Counted from the stretch's first letter, positions 1 through 7,043 are shown. The stretch is 18,162 nucleotides of DNA from Candidatus Pacearchaeota archaeon (GCA_018303895.1 JAGVXJ010000067.1:1-18162); one strand, 5' to 3'. Notes: generated from the letters alone by a model not told the origin. Program-made: numbers and translations.

Positions 1-4
1 AGAT

Positions 5-15
5 AAAATTAAATA
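5..15 (+). promoter_or_regulatory. Box A (TATA) promoter of the Pop5 gene
   Basis: An A/T element (aaaattaaata) is centred about 26 nt before the ATG at 37. The same spacing recurs at many stand-alone starts in the window, which predicts a leaderless transcript. The upstream side is cut by the window edge. Confidence 0.45.
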
Positions 16-36
16 GTAATTTCTTCTGTTAGAAAT

Positions 37-318
37 ATGAAAGCTCTTAAGCCAACTCTGCGCGAGAAGAAAAGATACTTACTTATTCGGGGAGATGGAA
101 ATTTAAAAGAAAATATTCTGAAAGCGACGAGAGAATTTCTCGGTGAATATGGAATGTCGAAAACAGCGTTGACGTTTATCAAATCAGAGGGAAACAAAAT
201 AATTATTTCTATAAATCGCGAGATGTTAAATCAGGTTCGCGCGTCGCTGTGTATTTTTCCAGAAAAAATGGAAGTTGTAAGAGTTTCAGGAACACTTAAA
301 GGATTGAGGGGAAAATAA
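37..318 (+). CDS. rnp2: Ribonuclease P protein component 2 (Pop5 family)
   Basis: Protein subunit of archaeal RNase P, which trims 5' leaders from precursor tRNAs and in other archaea works as a pair with Rpp30. The N-terminus shows the family hallmark KPTLREKKRYLLIR at residues 5-18, followed by the alternating helix/strand pattern expected of Pop5. At 93 residues it is shorter than the roughly 110-130 usual in archaea, and the C-terminal tail is trimmed. The start fits a box A about 26 nt upstream. In many archaea this gene directly precedes psmA in the exosome superoperon. Here three other genes intervene. Its stop codon touches the stop codon of the opposite-strand gene at 319 with no spacer. 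Confidence 0.85.
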   Translation: MKALKPTLREKKRYLLIRGDGNLKENILKATREFLGEYGMSKTALTFIKSEGNKIIISINREMLNQVRASLCIFPEKMEVVRVSGTLKGLRGK

Positions 319-675
319 TTATCTAAAACGAGTTATGTACCAACCAAAGTTATCTTGAACACCATCGGAAACAAATGTTTCCATCATCGGACTTCCACTC
401 AATTCCTTTGTATTTTCAACTGCTCTTTGGTATATATCTTTAGCTGATTCTCCACCATATTCTTTAGAAAAGTCATATCCATACCCAATAATCGACGAGA
501 AATGAAATCTCACCTTATGAGGTTCGTCAATATTTAATTCTCCCATACCTTTAACCACTGATTTTCCAACCTCTTCTTCCCCATCAGTTAATAATCTGAA
601 ACTTGGATCATTAGCAAGAAGCCATTTAGATAGCTCTTGTAATACAACCGCTTCCAAAGGTTTATTTTTCGACAT
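319..675 (-). CDS. Unrecognised 118-residue protein
   Basis: I do not recognise the family. The 118-residue product has no signal peptide or membrane segment and is mildly acidic. It has a helical N-terminal third (residues 5-20), then a stretch rich in Gly, Phe and Tyr (around FSSIIGYGYDFSKEYGG). A promoter box ctttttaagc is centred 25.5 nt before the ATG at 675, supporting a leaderless start and a real gene. It is inverted relative to the flanking Pop5 and psmA genes and lies where they are normally adjacent, so it is probably a lineage-specific insertion. Confidence 0.6.
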   Translation of the reverse strand: MSKNKPLEAVVLQELSKWLLANDPSFRLLTDGEEEVGKSVVKGMGELNIDEPHKVRFHFSSIIGYGYDFSKEYGGESAKDIYQRAVENTKELSGSPMMETFVSDGVQDNFGWYITRFR

Positions 676-695
676 GAAATCTAATATAAAGAAGG

Positions 696-705
696 GCTTA
701 AAAAG
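696..705 (-). promoter_or_regulatory. Box A promoter, ctttttaagc
   Basis: On the minus strand this reads CTTTTTAAGC, centred 25.5 nt before the ATG at 675. The identical ten bases sit at the identical distance before the next minus-strand gene (1313-1322). Confidence 0.6.
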
Positions 706-722
706 ATTATTGTGATTTATTT

Positions 723-1292
723 TTATCTAAACTTTCCTAATCCATTTAATATTCTTTCTAAATGATTCTGTTCTTGTTTTTTTTCTTGTAATACGTCTTC
801 CTGATATTCAACAAATCCAACCATCTTTTTTGTAAGTTTTTGATAGGCATCAATTATTTTAATTAATGGGTGCCCCTTTGGAACTTTTTTCAAGTCAATT
901 TTAGTTAATGCTTCCAATACACTTTCGTAATTATCTGAAGAAAAGATTTCATCCACTTTTATATTACATATTTTTTCTAAATCTTCTTCATCCATTTCGA
1001 GTTGTTCATAAAAAGAAACCCCGGAAAGAAGATTTTTCTTCTCCATAGATAAGTCATCTTGTTCTTTCTGAAGTGAACTTTTTATATTGTTCAAACGAGT
1101 ATTATAATCGACTACCACCCCCCCCACAATCATTCTATAAAATCCAGCCATGGAATTTATCCAGTCAATTCTTTCGGGAATATCTGAGGGTGGATGTTCT
1201 TTTTCTAAAATGTTATAAATCTCTAAAAGCTTTTGAGAATCTCTATCGCATTGATATTTATCAAACATTCTTTGAATCACTACTTTATCCAT
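723..1292 (-). CDS. Coiled-coil protein of unknown function with a G8 tract
   Basis: Unrecognised, about 189 residues, starting MDKVVIQ. An in-frame ATG lies five codons further upstream (1307), but the box A at 1313-1322 is 25.5 nt from 1292, so I chose 1292. The sequence is strongly helical and charged. Likely coiled coils lie around residues 60-90 (NTRLNNIKSSLQKEQDDLS) and near the C-terminus (YQEDVLQEKKQEQNHLERIL). No membrane segment is visible. Eight consecutive G bases on the coding strand (C run at 1118-1125) encode part of IVGGVVV near residue 57. Loss or gain of one base there would break the reading frame. It is transcribed in the same direction as the 319-675 gene but has its own promoter. 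Confidence 0.6.
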   Translation of the reverse strand: MDKVVIQRMFDKYQCDRDSQKLLEIYNILEKEHPPSDIPERIDWINSMAGFYRMIVGGVVVDYNTRLNNIKSSLQKEQDDLSMEKKNLLSGVSFYEQLEMDEEDLEKICNIKVDEIFSSDNYESVLEALTKIDLKKVPKGHPLIKIIDAYQKLTKKMVGFVEYQEDVLQEKKQEQNHLERILNGLGKFR

Positions 1293-1312
1293 AAAAAAGT
1301 AATTCAATTGAA

Positions 1313-1322
1313 GCTTAAAAAG
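1313..1322 (-). promoter_or_regulatory. Box A promoter, ctttttaagc
   Basis: A ten-base match identical to the box at 696-705. It is centred 25.5 nt before the preferred start at 1292 and decides that start over the upstream in-frame ATG at 1307. Confidence 0.6.
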
Positions 1323-1345
1323 ATTGTTGTAATAAAATGTTATCT

Positions 1346-1358
1346 AAATATTTAAATA
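1346..1358 (+). promoter_or_regulatory. Box A promoter of the 1380 gene
   Basis: The A/T element aaatatttaaata has its core centred about 26 nt before the ATG at 1380. It lies back to back with the minus-strand promoter at 1313-1322, giving a divergent promoter pair. Confidence 0.5.
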
Positions 1359-1379
1359 ATCCTAAAAATTGATTTTTTT

Positions 1380-1958
1380 ATGTTAGATAGAATTGAACAT
1401 GTAAGAAAATATCTTGAAAAAGAAGTTTTTTATGGAAATAGATTTGGTATGAAATCTTTTAATATTTTTCCTTTTTCTCAAAATAGATTGATAGCTAAAA
1501 GAGATGAACAAGAATTAAGAAAAAATGGATTAGTTTATCTTGGTGGAATTGGTATAGACCACGTCGAAAATAGACTACGTTCAAATGACCTTTCTTGTGG
1601 CGGAACAAAATTGCATATAGCTCAAGATAAACCCTACATAAATATGGGAAATAGTCTTTTTGATAAAGTAGTTGGAGCTGATTTGTATATTTTCAAAAAT
1701 CTCCAAGAAGCCAAAACAACTTTTTTCAAAAATGCTCCTGAAGGTTTTTCTTCAAATATTATAAAACCAGACAAAGTGAATGGCTCAAAACCACATTTAG
1801 CATTCAGGGCAATTTATTTAATAGAAAATTCAGAACGATTTTTAAGACATGCTGGAAGTGGTTATTATTATTCTCGACCTGCAATTTTCAATTTTCCTGA
1901 CAGAGGAAATATTTTTATCCAAGATACTTTTGTGAATTTTAAGTTGGAAACTCAATAA
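1380..1958 (+). CDS. Unrecognised 192-residue protein
   Basis: Not recognised. It is a soluble-looking protein of 192 residues with no signal peptide or membrane segment. Visible blocks are LVYLGGIGIDHVENRLR (about 52-68), SCGGTKLHIAQDKPYINMGNS (about 73-93) and HAGSGYYYSRPAIFNFPD (about 157-174). The conserved-looking Gly, His and Arg residues could belong to an enzyme pocket, but I cannot name a fold. It has its own promoter and is transcribed divergently from the coiled-coil gene. It is the last of three genes separating Pop5 from psmA. Confidence 0.6.
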   Translation: MLDRIEHVRKYLEKEVFYGNRFGMKSFNIFPFSQNRLIAKRDEQELRKNGLVYLGGIGIDHVENRLRSNDLSCGGTKLHIAQDKPYINMGNSLFDKVVGADLYIFKNLQEAKTTFFKNAPEGFSSNIIKPDKVNGSKPHLAFRAIYLIENSERFLRHAGSGYYYSRPAIFNFPDRGNIFIQDTFVNFKLETQ

Positions 1959-2030
1959 GGTTTCAACCTCAAAAAGTTTTTAAACCCAACATTTCTTGAT
2001 TTATCACACAGAGAAAAAAAGTTGAATAAG

Positions 2031-2041
2031 ATTATTAAATT
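2031..2041 (+). promoter_or_regulatory. Probable box A promoter of psmA
   Basis: The element attattaaatt is centred about 21 nt before the ATG at 2057 and 26-27 nt before a second in-frame ATG at 2063. A stronger-looking box (gtttttaaacc, 1975-1985) lies further upstream and would leave a leader of about 50 nt. Confidence 0.4.
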
Positions 2042-2056
2042 CTCTATCAAAATAAA

Positions 2057-2776
2057 ATGGAAATGCCAATAGACATGCAACATCAAGCAATGGGTTACGA
2101 CAGGACTGCTACTATGTTCAGCCCAGACGGAAGAATTCTTCAGGTTGATTACGCCGAGAAAACCGTGCGACTTGGAAGTTCGAGCATTGGAATGGTTTGT
2201 GCCGATGGAGTTTTTATAATTGCAGACAGAAGAGTTGAAGACAGACTTATTGTTTCTAATTCAGCTAATAAAATTTATGAAATAGATGACCATGTTATTG
2301 GATGCGCAGCGGGAGTTGTTTCCGACGCGAGAGTTTTGATAGAAAAAGCCCAACTTATTGCACAACAACACAGAATTACTTATGATTCTCCGATAGAACC
2401 GGAACTTGTTATAAAAGAAATAGCGAATATAAAACAGCAATTCACACAATATGGTGGGGCAAGACCTTTTGGGGTTTCAATGATGGTTGGTGGGTTGAAC
2501 GCTAAAAAAGCAGAATTATTCACAAGCGACATAACCGGAAATTATTTTTCTTATCATGCAAACGCCATTGGTGAAAACGATGAAAAGATGAAAGAAATTT
2601 TGAGAGAAAAATACAAACAGGATTTAACGATTAAAAAAGGAGTCAAACTTGCTTTGGAAATTTTTGAGCAGGTTCAAGGACCAAAATTTAAAATTGGCAG
2701 ATTTGAACTTGCGTTCTTGAGAATCGGCGAAAATAAAGTTGAAAGATTGGATGGAGAAAAACTTAAGGAATTTTAA
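2057..2776 (+). CDS. psmA: Proteasome subunit alpha
   Basis: Structural alpha subunit of the archaeal 20S proteasome, whose heptameric rings gate entry to the proteolytic beta rings. Signature: MGYDRTATMFSPDGRILQVDYA at residues 12-33, the H0/alpha-type N-terminus that keeps the gate, followed by the Ntn-fold core (GSSSIGMVCADGVFIIADRR). The length of 239 residues is normal. The alpha subunit carries no catalytic Thr, as expected. The start could be 2057 or the ATG at 2063, since promoter spacing slightly favours 2063. It opens the exosome/SBDS operon, with a one-base gap to the next gene. No beta subunit is present in the window. Confidence 0.95.
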   Translation: MEMPIDMQHQAMGYDRTATMFSPDGRILQVDYAEKTVRLGSSSIGMVCADGVFIIADRRVEDRLIVSNSANKIYEIDDHVIGCAAGVVSDARVLIEKAQLIAQQHRITYDSPIEPELVIKEIANIKQQFTQYGGARPFGVSMMVGGLNAKKAELFTSDITGNYFSYHANAIGENDEKMKEILREKYKQDLTIKKGVKLALEIFEQVQGPKFKIGRFELAFLRIGENKVERLDGEKLKEF

Positions 2777-2777
2777 A

Positions 2778-3095
2778 ATGGACATTACAAAAAAAATAGA
2801 TAAAGAGGGAAGAATAAGAGTTATGTACCGAGACAGCGACGAGGTTATGATTTGTGATGGTCTTGTAGATGATCAAACTTATGCCAGACTAATTAGACGA
2901 AGTGGAGAAGAATATACTGCTTTAGAAGTTCCGTTGAAGAAATTAAGAGCAGACTCAGCAAAAAAAACAAATGCAGTTGTTTTAGATTCAAAATTTGTTG
3001 AGATTGTCGGAGTTTATTCTGCAGGGGGCACAGGGATGAATAAAAAAATGTTCAAAAGATATGAAAATATGTTCAAGAGAGCAAATTTAAAATGA
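2778..3095 (+). CDS. Unrecognised 105-residue protein in the psmA-SBDS operon
   Basis: Unrecognised basic protein of 105 residues. I chose the ATG at 2778 because it follows the psmA stop by one base, the TAA-N-ATG junction used repeatedly in this operon. A longer reading from 2739 would overlap psmA. The N-terminus looks like short beta strands (DKEGRIRVMYRD, EVMICDGLV). The middle reads TALEVPLKKLR. The C-terminus is a Gly-rich turn followed by a basic helix (GGTGMNKKMFKRYENMFKR). No membrane segment. Its position between proteasome and SBDS genes suggests co-expression with RNA or ribosome quality-control genes, but function is not evident. It overlaps the next gene by ATGA. Confidence 0.7.
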   Translation: MDITKKIDKEGRIRVMYRDSDEVMICDGLVDDQTYARLIRRSGEEYTALEVPLKKLRADSAKKTNAVVLDSKFVEIVGVYSAGGTGMNKKMFKRYENMFKRANLK

Positions 3096-3397
3096 CAAAT
3101 ACCGAAAATAAACAAGAAAAATTAATTAATGGAGCATTTTTTGGATTGGGTCTTTTAGTAATACCAGCAACATTTCTATTAATGCCTGTTTTTTATAGTA
3201 TAACCAATTATATTTCCAGCAGAGATATTAAAATAAGAGGAAGATTAGAAATTTCAGAATCCCAAGAAAGTTTTACACAAGATAATGAAAGAGTAACTGG
3301 TCCTTGTAATTTATGTGAAATATATGATTACCCATTTAATCAATTTTGTATAGCTAATTGTTCAGGAGATAAAATTTGCGGAGAGTATTCAATATAA
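3092..3397 (+). CDS. Single-pass membrane protein with a cysteine cluster
   Basis: Unrecognised, 101 residues. A long hydrophobic segment at about 12-40 (FGLGLLVIPATFLLMPVFYS) looks like a membrane anchor. The C-terminal half carries five cysteines in GPCNLCEIYDYPFNQFC...C....C, a spacing of CX2C-X11/12-C-X3-C-X4-C that could bind metal or form disulfides. Its ATG overlaps the preceding stop (ATGA), and SBDS follows after one base, so it is translationally embedded in the operon. A membrane protein between psmA and SBDS is not part of the usual archaeal arrangement. Confidence 0.65.
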   Translation: MTNTENKQEKLINGAFFGLGLLVIPATFLLMPVFYSITNYISSRDIKIRGRLEISESQESFTQDNERVTGPCNLCEIYDYPFNQFCIANCSGDKICGEYSI

Positions 3398-3398
3398 A

Positions 3399-4073
3399 AT
3401 GACAAACGTTACAGCACGAATAAAAAAGGTCGGTAAACATTTTGAAATTCTTGTAAATATGGAAGACGCCATGAAATTCAAAAGAGGTGAGACGAAATTT
3501 TTACAGGCAGAAACTGAATTTGTTTTTACCGATATAAAAAAAGGTGAGAAAGCATCATCGTCGTTGCTGAAAGAAGCTTTTGGGACGGAAAATTTTCAAG
3601 AAATTTGTGAAAAAATTGTTAAGGGTGGAGACATTTTGACGACGCAGGATTTTAGAGATGCCGAACAGGAAAAGAAATACAAACAAGTTGTTGATTTTTT
3701 AGTCAAGAATGCTGTTGAACCGAAAAGTGGAATTCCTTACACTCCCGAAAGAATAAAAAATGCTTTGGAAAGTTCTCATTTTAATTTGAAAAATACGTTG
3801 ATAGAGTCACAAGTTCCGGAAATTATTGAGGCTGTGAGCAAAGTTCTTCCAATAAAAATTGCAGTTAAAAGAGTTAAAATAATTGTTCCGGCAATTCATA
3901 CTGGGAAAGCTTATGGAATTGTAAGCATGTATATGGAAAAAGAAAACTGGCTTGACAACGGCGATTTGGAAATTGTGGTAAAAGTTCCGGCAGGAATGAT
4001 TATGGATTTTTATGAAAAATTAAATTCAGTAACTCATGGAAGTGCTATGAGTGAAGAAGTTCGAGAAGATTAA
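3399..4073 (+). CDS. sdo1: Ribosome maturation protein SBDS/SDO1
   Basis: Archaeal SBDS homologue, a three-domain protein that in eukaryotes works with EFL1 to release eIF6 from the large ribosomal subunit. The N-terminal domain is recognisable from AMKFKRGETKFLQAETEFVFTD. The linker helix region includes GDILTTQDFRDAEQEKKYKQ (about residues 77-96), the place of the family's GE.QLT..ER motif, here somewhat altered. The middle domain follows at GIPYTPERIKNALE and the C-terminal ferredoxin-like domain at PIKIAVKRVKI. The length of 224 residues is typical. It starts one base after the preceding stop. Classic archaeal order is psmA-SBDS-rrp4. Confidence 0.93.
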   Translation: MTNVTARIKKVGKHFEILVNMEDAMKFKRGETKFLQAETEFVFTDIKKGEKASSSLLKEAFGTENFQEICEKIVKGGDILTTQDFRDAEQEKKYKQVVDFLVKNAVEPKSGIPYTPERIKNALESSHFNLKNTLIESQVPEIIEAVSKVLPIKIAVKRVKIIVPAIHTGKAYGIVSMYMEKENWLDNGDLEIVVKVPAGMIMDFYEKLNSVTHGSAMSEEVRED

Positions 4074-4074
4074 A

Positions 4075-4341
4075 ATGGCATCGAGAGAATATGCTGAAGA
4101 AATGATCCAAGAGATGAAAATAAAAGGGGGAGATAGAATTGAAATTGAATTATTCAGATCAAACCGCAGTTTTCCTATGCATAAAACGGTTCTGGCTTAT
4201 TTTCATAAAGTTGATGAATTTGATGATAAAGATTGGTTATATTACTCTAATTCACGAGAAGAGGTTGGGGGAAAATCTGAACCAAGATATCTCCTAGACA
4301 AAATTGTGAACATTAAAAAATTAGAAGTAGCAGTTCAATGA
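4075..4341 (+). CDS. Unrecognised 88-residue protein between SBDS and rrp4
   Basis: Unrecognised small soluble protein starting MASREYAEEMIQEM. I chose 4075 because it follows the SBDS stop by one base, like its operon neighbours. An ATG at 4051 in the same frame lies inside SBDS. The sequence begins with a charged helix (3-20), then GGDRIEIELFRSNRSFPMHKT and YYSNSREEVGGKSEPRYLLD, giving an alpha+beta pattern. No membrane segment or metal motif. A 52-nt gap with its own candidate promoter separates it from rrp4. Confidence 0.6.
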   Translation: MASREYAEEMIQEMKIKGGDRIEIELFRSNRSFPMHKTVLAYFHKVDEFDDKDWLYYSNSREEVGGKSEPRYLLDKIVNIKKLEVAVQ

Positions 4342-4351
4342 AAATTTACAA

Positions 4352-4363
4352 ACATTTAAAAGG
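4352..4363 (+). promoter_or_regulatory. Candidate internal promoter before rrp4
   Basis: Box acatttaaaagg is centred about 37 nt before the ATG at 4394, predicting a leader of roughly 10 nt. It is the only intergenic gap over 10 nt between psmA and rrp42, so rrp4-rrp41-rrp42 may also be transcribed from here. Confidence 0.35.
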
Positions 4364-4393
4364 CAAAAAAATTAATTCATAATATAAAACAAA

Positions 4394-5071
4394 ATGACAC
4401 ACGACGAAAGAAAAATAGCGATACCGGGCGAAGTTATTATTAAGGGAAAGGAGTTCTTACCTGGCGAAGGAACGACAAAACAAGGTGAAGAAATAATTGC
4501 TCAAAGATTTGGTCTTATTGAGGAAAGCGAAAGAATTGTAAAAGTTATTCCATTGTCTGGCGTTTACATTCCACGAAGAGGAAATGTTGTTATAGGAAAA
4601 GTTGAGATGATAACTTTCAATGGCTGGGTTATAAATATCGGTGCGTCTGATAATGGATTTTTATCTTTAATGGAAGTTCCAAGATTTGTAAACAAAGATG
4701 CTCTCGACGAAGTTATGGATATTGGGGACATAGTTATTGCAAAAATATGGAATATAAACAAGAGAGGAATTGATTTGAGTTTGAAACTTAAGGGACTTGG
4801 AAGAGTTGACGAAGGTTTAATCGTAAAAATAAATTCAAACAAAGTTCCAAGAGTAATTGGAAAAGAAGGAAGCATGATAAATTTAATTAAGGATAATACT
4901 AATTGTAATATCACCGTCGGACAAAACGGATTTGTATTGATTGAAGGACAGAATGTTGACGATGAGCTTTTAGCAAAAAAAGCAATTCAATTTATTGAAG
5001 AAAAATCTTACATTCACGGGTTGACAGAAGAAGTCGAAAGATTTTTCAAAGAAAACGGAGGAAAAAAATAA
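4394..5071 (+). CDS. rrp4: Exosome complex RNA-binding protein Rrp4
   Basis: Cap subunit of the archaeal RNA exosome, sitting on the Rrp41/Rrp42 hexamer to bind and feed RNA. The domain order is as expected. The N-terminal domain begins IPGEVIIKGKEFLPGEGTTKQG. An S1 domain covers about 60-130 (PRRGNVVIGKVEMITFNGWV and GDIVIAKIWNI). A KH domain covers about 145-210 with the GXXG loop in VPRVIGKEGSMI. The length of 225 residues is usual. It is followed after one base by rrp41, and an ggagg sequence inside its last codons (5057-5061) may serve as the ribosome-binding site of rrp41. Confidence 0.95.
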   Translation: MTHDERKIAIPGEVIIKGKEFLPGEGTTKQGEEIIAQRFGLIEESERIVKVIPLSGVYIPRRGNVVIGKVEMITFNGWVINIGASDNGFLSLMEVPRFVNKDALDEVMDIGDIVIAKIWNINKRGIDLSLKLKGLGRVDEGLIVKINSNKVPRVIGKEGSMINLIKDNTNCNITVGQNGFVLIEGQNVDDELLAKKAIQFIEEKSYIHGLTEEVERFFKENGGKK

Positions 5072-5072
5072 G

Positions 5073-5810
5073 ATGACAACAAAAAAATCAGAAACAAAAT
5101 CTTCAGGAAAGTTTGAGCGACCAGATGGAAGAAAGGTAAATGAATTAAGACCAATCTGGGCAAAAGTTGGAGTTGTTCCAAACGCGGATGGAAGTGCGAT
5201 TTATGCTTCGGGAGACACAATTGCTATCGCTGCTGTTTACGGACCAAAACAAATGCATCCTCAACATTCACAGAATCCAGAAAAGGGAACTTTGAGATGT
5301 ACTTATTTGATGAATAGTTTTTCAGTTAATGAAAGAATAAAACCCGGACCAAACAGAAGAAGCATGGAAATTTCTAAAATAACTGAATGGGCTTTGGAAC
5401 CAGTTTTGATGCTTAAGGATTTCCCAAGTCAGGTTATCGACGTTCATATTAATATAATTCAGGCAGACGCTGGAACAAGATGTGCTGGAATAAACGCGGC
5501 TTCCATGGCTTTGGCACATGCTGGCGTTCCGATGAAAAGTTTAGTTACAAGTGTTTCTGCAGGAAAGTTGGACAAGACATTAGTTATTGATTTAGATAAA
5601 GAAGAAGAAGATTTTGAAGAGGGAGAAGGACCAACAGATATTCCTTTGTCTTTCACAGGCGACGGAAAAATTACTCATATGCAACTTGATGGAAAAATTT
5701 CTCCAGCACAATTAAAAGAAGCTGTTGAGATGGCAAGAGAATCAGCTAAAGAAATTCATAAAATTCAGGTTAAAGCATTAAAAGATTCAGTTGAAGGAGA
5801 TAAAAAATAA
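5073..5810 (+). CDS. rrp41: Exosome complex exonuclease Rrp41
   Basis: Catalytic RNase PH-like subunit of the archaeal exosome, degrading RNA 3'-5' with phosphate. Signatures are FERPDGRKVNELRP (14-27), the phosphate/RNA-binding arginine region ERIKPGPNRRSMEIS (87-101), DAGTRCAGINAAS (132-144) and the acidic active-site strand VIDLDKEEEDFEEGEGPTDIP (171-191). In well-studied archaeal Rrp41 the two catalytic aspartates are six residues apart. Here the best candidates, D180 and D189, are nine apart, so the loop looks about three residues longer. An N-terminal extension of about 12 residues rich in Lys/Ser/Thr is present. Length 245. It is the middle gene of a tight three-gene block. Confidence 0.95.
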   Translation: MTTKKSETKSSGKFERPDGRKVNELRPIWAKVGVVPNADGSAIYASGDTIAIAAVYGPKQMHPQHSQNPEKGTLRCTYLMNSFSVNERIKPGPNRRSMEISKITEWALEPVLMLKDFPSQVIDVHINIIQADAGTRCAGINAASMALAHAGVPMKSLVTSVSAGKLDKTLVIDLDKEEEDFEEGEGPTDIPLSFTGDGKITHMQLDGKISPAQLKEAVEMARESAKEIHKIQVKALKDSVEGDKK

Positions 5811-5811
5811 A

Positions 5812-6618
5812 ATGATAACACCAAAAATTAACGGCGACGTGATAAAGAAATATTTGAATGAAGGAAAAAGATTCGATGGAAGAGGATTTGATGAATTCAG
5901 AGAAATAATTATTGAACCAAACGTTTCGAAAAAAGCTGAAGGAAGTGCAAGAGTTAAGATTGGAAAAACAGAAGTTATCGTCGGAATTAAGATGGACATT
6001 GGAACACCTTACCCAGATTCAATGGACAAAGGAAACTTGATAACAAGCGCGGAAATACTTCCAATGAGTTCTGGCAGAATAGAACTTGGAAAACCGGGGT
6101 TTGAATCTATTGAAATTGGAAGAATAACTGACAGAGTTTTAAGGGAAAGCGGGTTCATAGACTTCAAGGGACTTTGTATTAAAGAAGGAGAAAAAGTTTG
6201 GAATCTTTATGTTGATATTTATTCAATTAACGACGATGGAAATTTGCTTGACGCTGCCGGAATCGGCGCAGTTGCTGCATTAAAATGGGCTAGAATGCCA
6301 AAATACGACGAGGAAACTGGAAAAGCAGACTATCATGAGCATAGAGACGAACTTCCATTGGATGAGAATGTTCCAATCTCTTTAACTTTCCATAAAGTAG
6401 GAGACCATTTTATTATCGATCCAAATAGAGAAGAAGAAGATTTCAGCGAGACAAGAATAACTCTTGGTTCTAAGAAAGGAATAATCTCATCAATACAGAA
6501 AGGAGAATCACATCAGGTTTCTGTTGAAGATTTCGGGAAAGTTCTTGACAGAATGGAAGTAGTTTGGAAAGAAGTATTGAAGAGTATAGAGAAACAGATT
6601 GAGAAAAATAAAAAGTAA
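5812..6618 (+). CDS. rrp42: Exosome complex component Rrp42
   Basis: Non-catalytic RNase PH-like partner that forms the hexameric exosome ring with Rrp41. Signatures: KRFDGRGFDEFREI near residue 20, SARVKIGKTEVIVGIKMDIG, and the C-terminal-half motif DDGNLLDAAGIGAVAALK. It lacks the acidic active-site pair seen in Rrp41. I chose ATG 5812 because it follows the rrp41 stop by one base with a purine-rich ggagat upstream (5796-5801). An in-frame ATG at 5791 would overlap rrp41. Length is about 268 residues. In many archaea rpl37ae follows. Here the next gene is rpoK with its own promoter. Confidence 0.95.
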   Translation: MITPKINGDVIKKYLNEGKRFDGRGFDEFREIIIEPNVSKKAEGSARVKIGKTEVIVGIKMDIGTPYPDSMDKGNLITSAEILPMSSGRIELGKPGFESIEIGRITDRVLRESGFIDFKGLCIKEGEKVWNLYVDIYSINDDGNLLDAAGIGAVAALKWARMPKYDEETGKADYHEHRDELPLDENVPISLTFHKVGDHFIIDPNREEEDFSETRITLGSKKGIISSIQKGESHQVSVEDFGKVLDRMEVVWKEVLKSIEKQIEKNKK

Positions 6619-6619
6619 A

Positions 6620-6630
6620 GCTTTTAAAAC
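6620..6630 (+). promoter_or_regulatory. Box A promoter of rpoK
   Basis: The sequence gcttttaaaac is centred 26 nt before the ATG at 6651 and starts right after the rrp42 stop. The bases just before the start (atcttttagtaa) are also found just before the enolase start (11242-11253), a possible shared initiator sequence. Confidence 0.55.
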
Positions 6631-6650
6631 AGCCAAAATCTTTTAGTAAC

Positions 6651-7043
6651 ATGACATTAAAAACTCCAACACACACAGATTTTACGAAATATGAAACCGC
6701 GAGAATTCTTGGGGCAAGAGCTTTGCAAATCGCGATGAATGCGCCGTTGTTGGTAAAAATCAGCGAAGAGGATTTGGAGAAAATAAAATATGATGCATTG
6801 AAAATTGCTGAAGTTGAATTTAATTCTGATTCATTACCTATTTCTGTTAAGAAACCTTTCCCACTAAGAAGAGAAGATAAATTAAGAAGAGTGAGAAGTG
6901 TTGAAGTTAGTGAAGAGAAAATTAAGAAAATGGAAGATGACGAAGAAGGTGAAATTATGGGTGAAGGCGAAATTATGGCACTTGCTAATCCTTCTGATGA
7001 AAGAGAGGAAGACTCTAACGACGAAGAAATGGCTGAGGAATGA
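6651..7043 (+). CDS. rpoK: DNA-directed RNA polymerase subunit K (Rpb6 homologue) with acidic tail
   Basis: Small assembly subunit of archaeal RNA polymerase. The core at about residues 11-75 is diagnostic: FTKYETARILGARALQIAMNAP, then LKIAEVEF and LPISVKKPFPLRRED. Archaeal RpoK usually ends about here, at 55-95 residues. This one runs on to 130 with a tail that starts with a basic stretch (DKLRRVRSVEV) and becomes very acidic (MEDDEEGEIMGEGEIM, then EREEDSNDEEMAEE). The tail contains a short tandem duplication with an 18-nt period (6948-6978). Eukaryotic Rpb6 has an acidic tail on the N-terminal side, so this is not simple homology. The promoter and leaderless start are clear. Confidence 0.9.
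   Translation: MTLKTPTHTDFTKYETARILGARALQIAMNAPLLVKISEEDLEKIKYDALKIAEVEFNSDSLPISVKKPFPLRREDKLRRVRSVEVSEEKIKKMEDDEEGEIMGEGEIMALANPSDEREEDSNDEEMAEE

Noticed and set aside
316..321. Touching or overlapping convergent stops (also 7717-7720) as a special regulatory device
   Set aside because: Compact genomes often pack convergent genes this tightly, and there is no further signal.
4051..4074. Earlier start for the 88-residue gene inside SBDS
   Set aside because: The ATG at 4075 gives the same one-base junction as neighbouring operon genes, and the extra residues merely read SBDS codons in another frame.
4564..5656. Several minus-strand reading frames of 65-116 codons opposite rrp4 and rrp41
   Set aside because: They are antisense shadows of strongly conserved genes, with no promoter boxes at the usual distance and no recognisable motifs.
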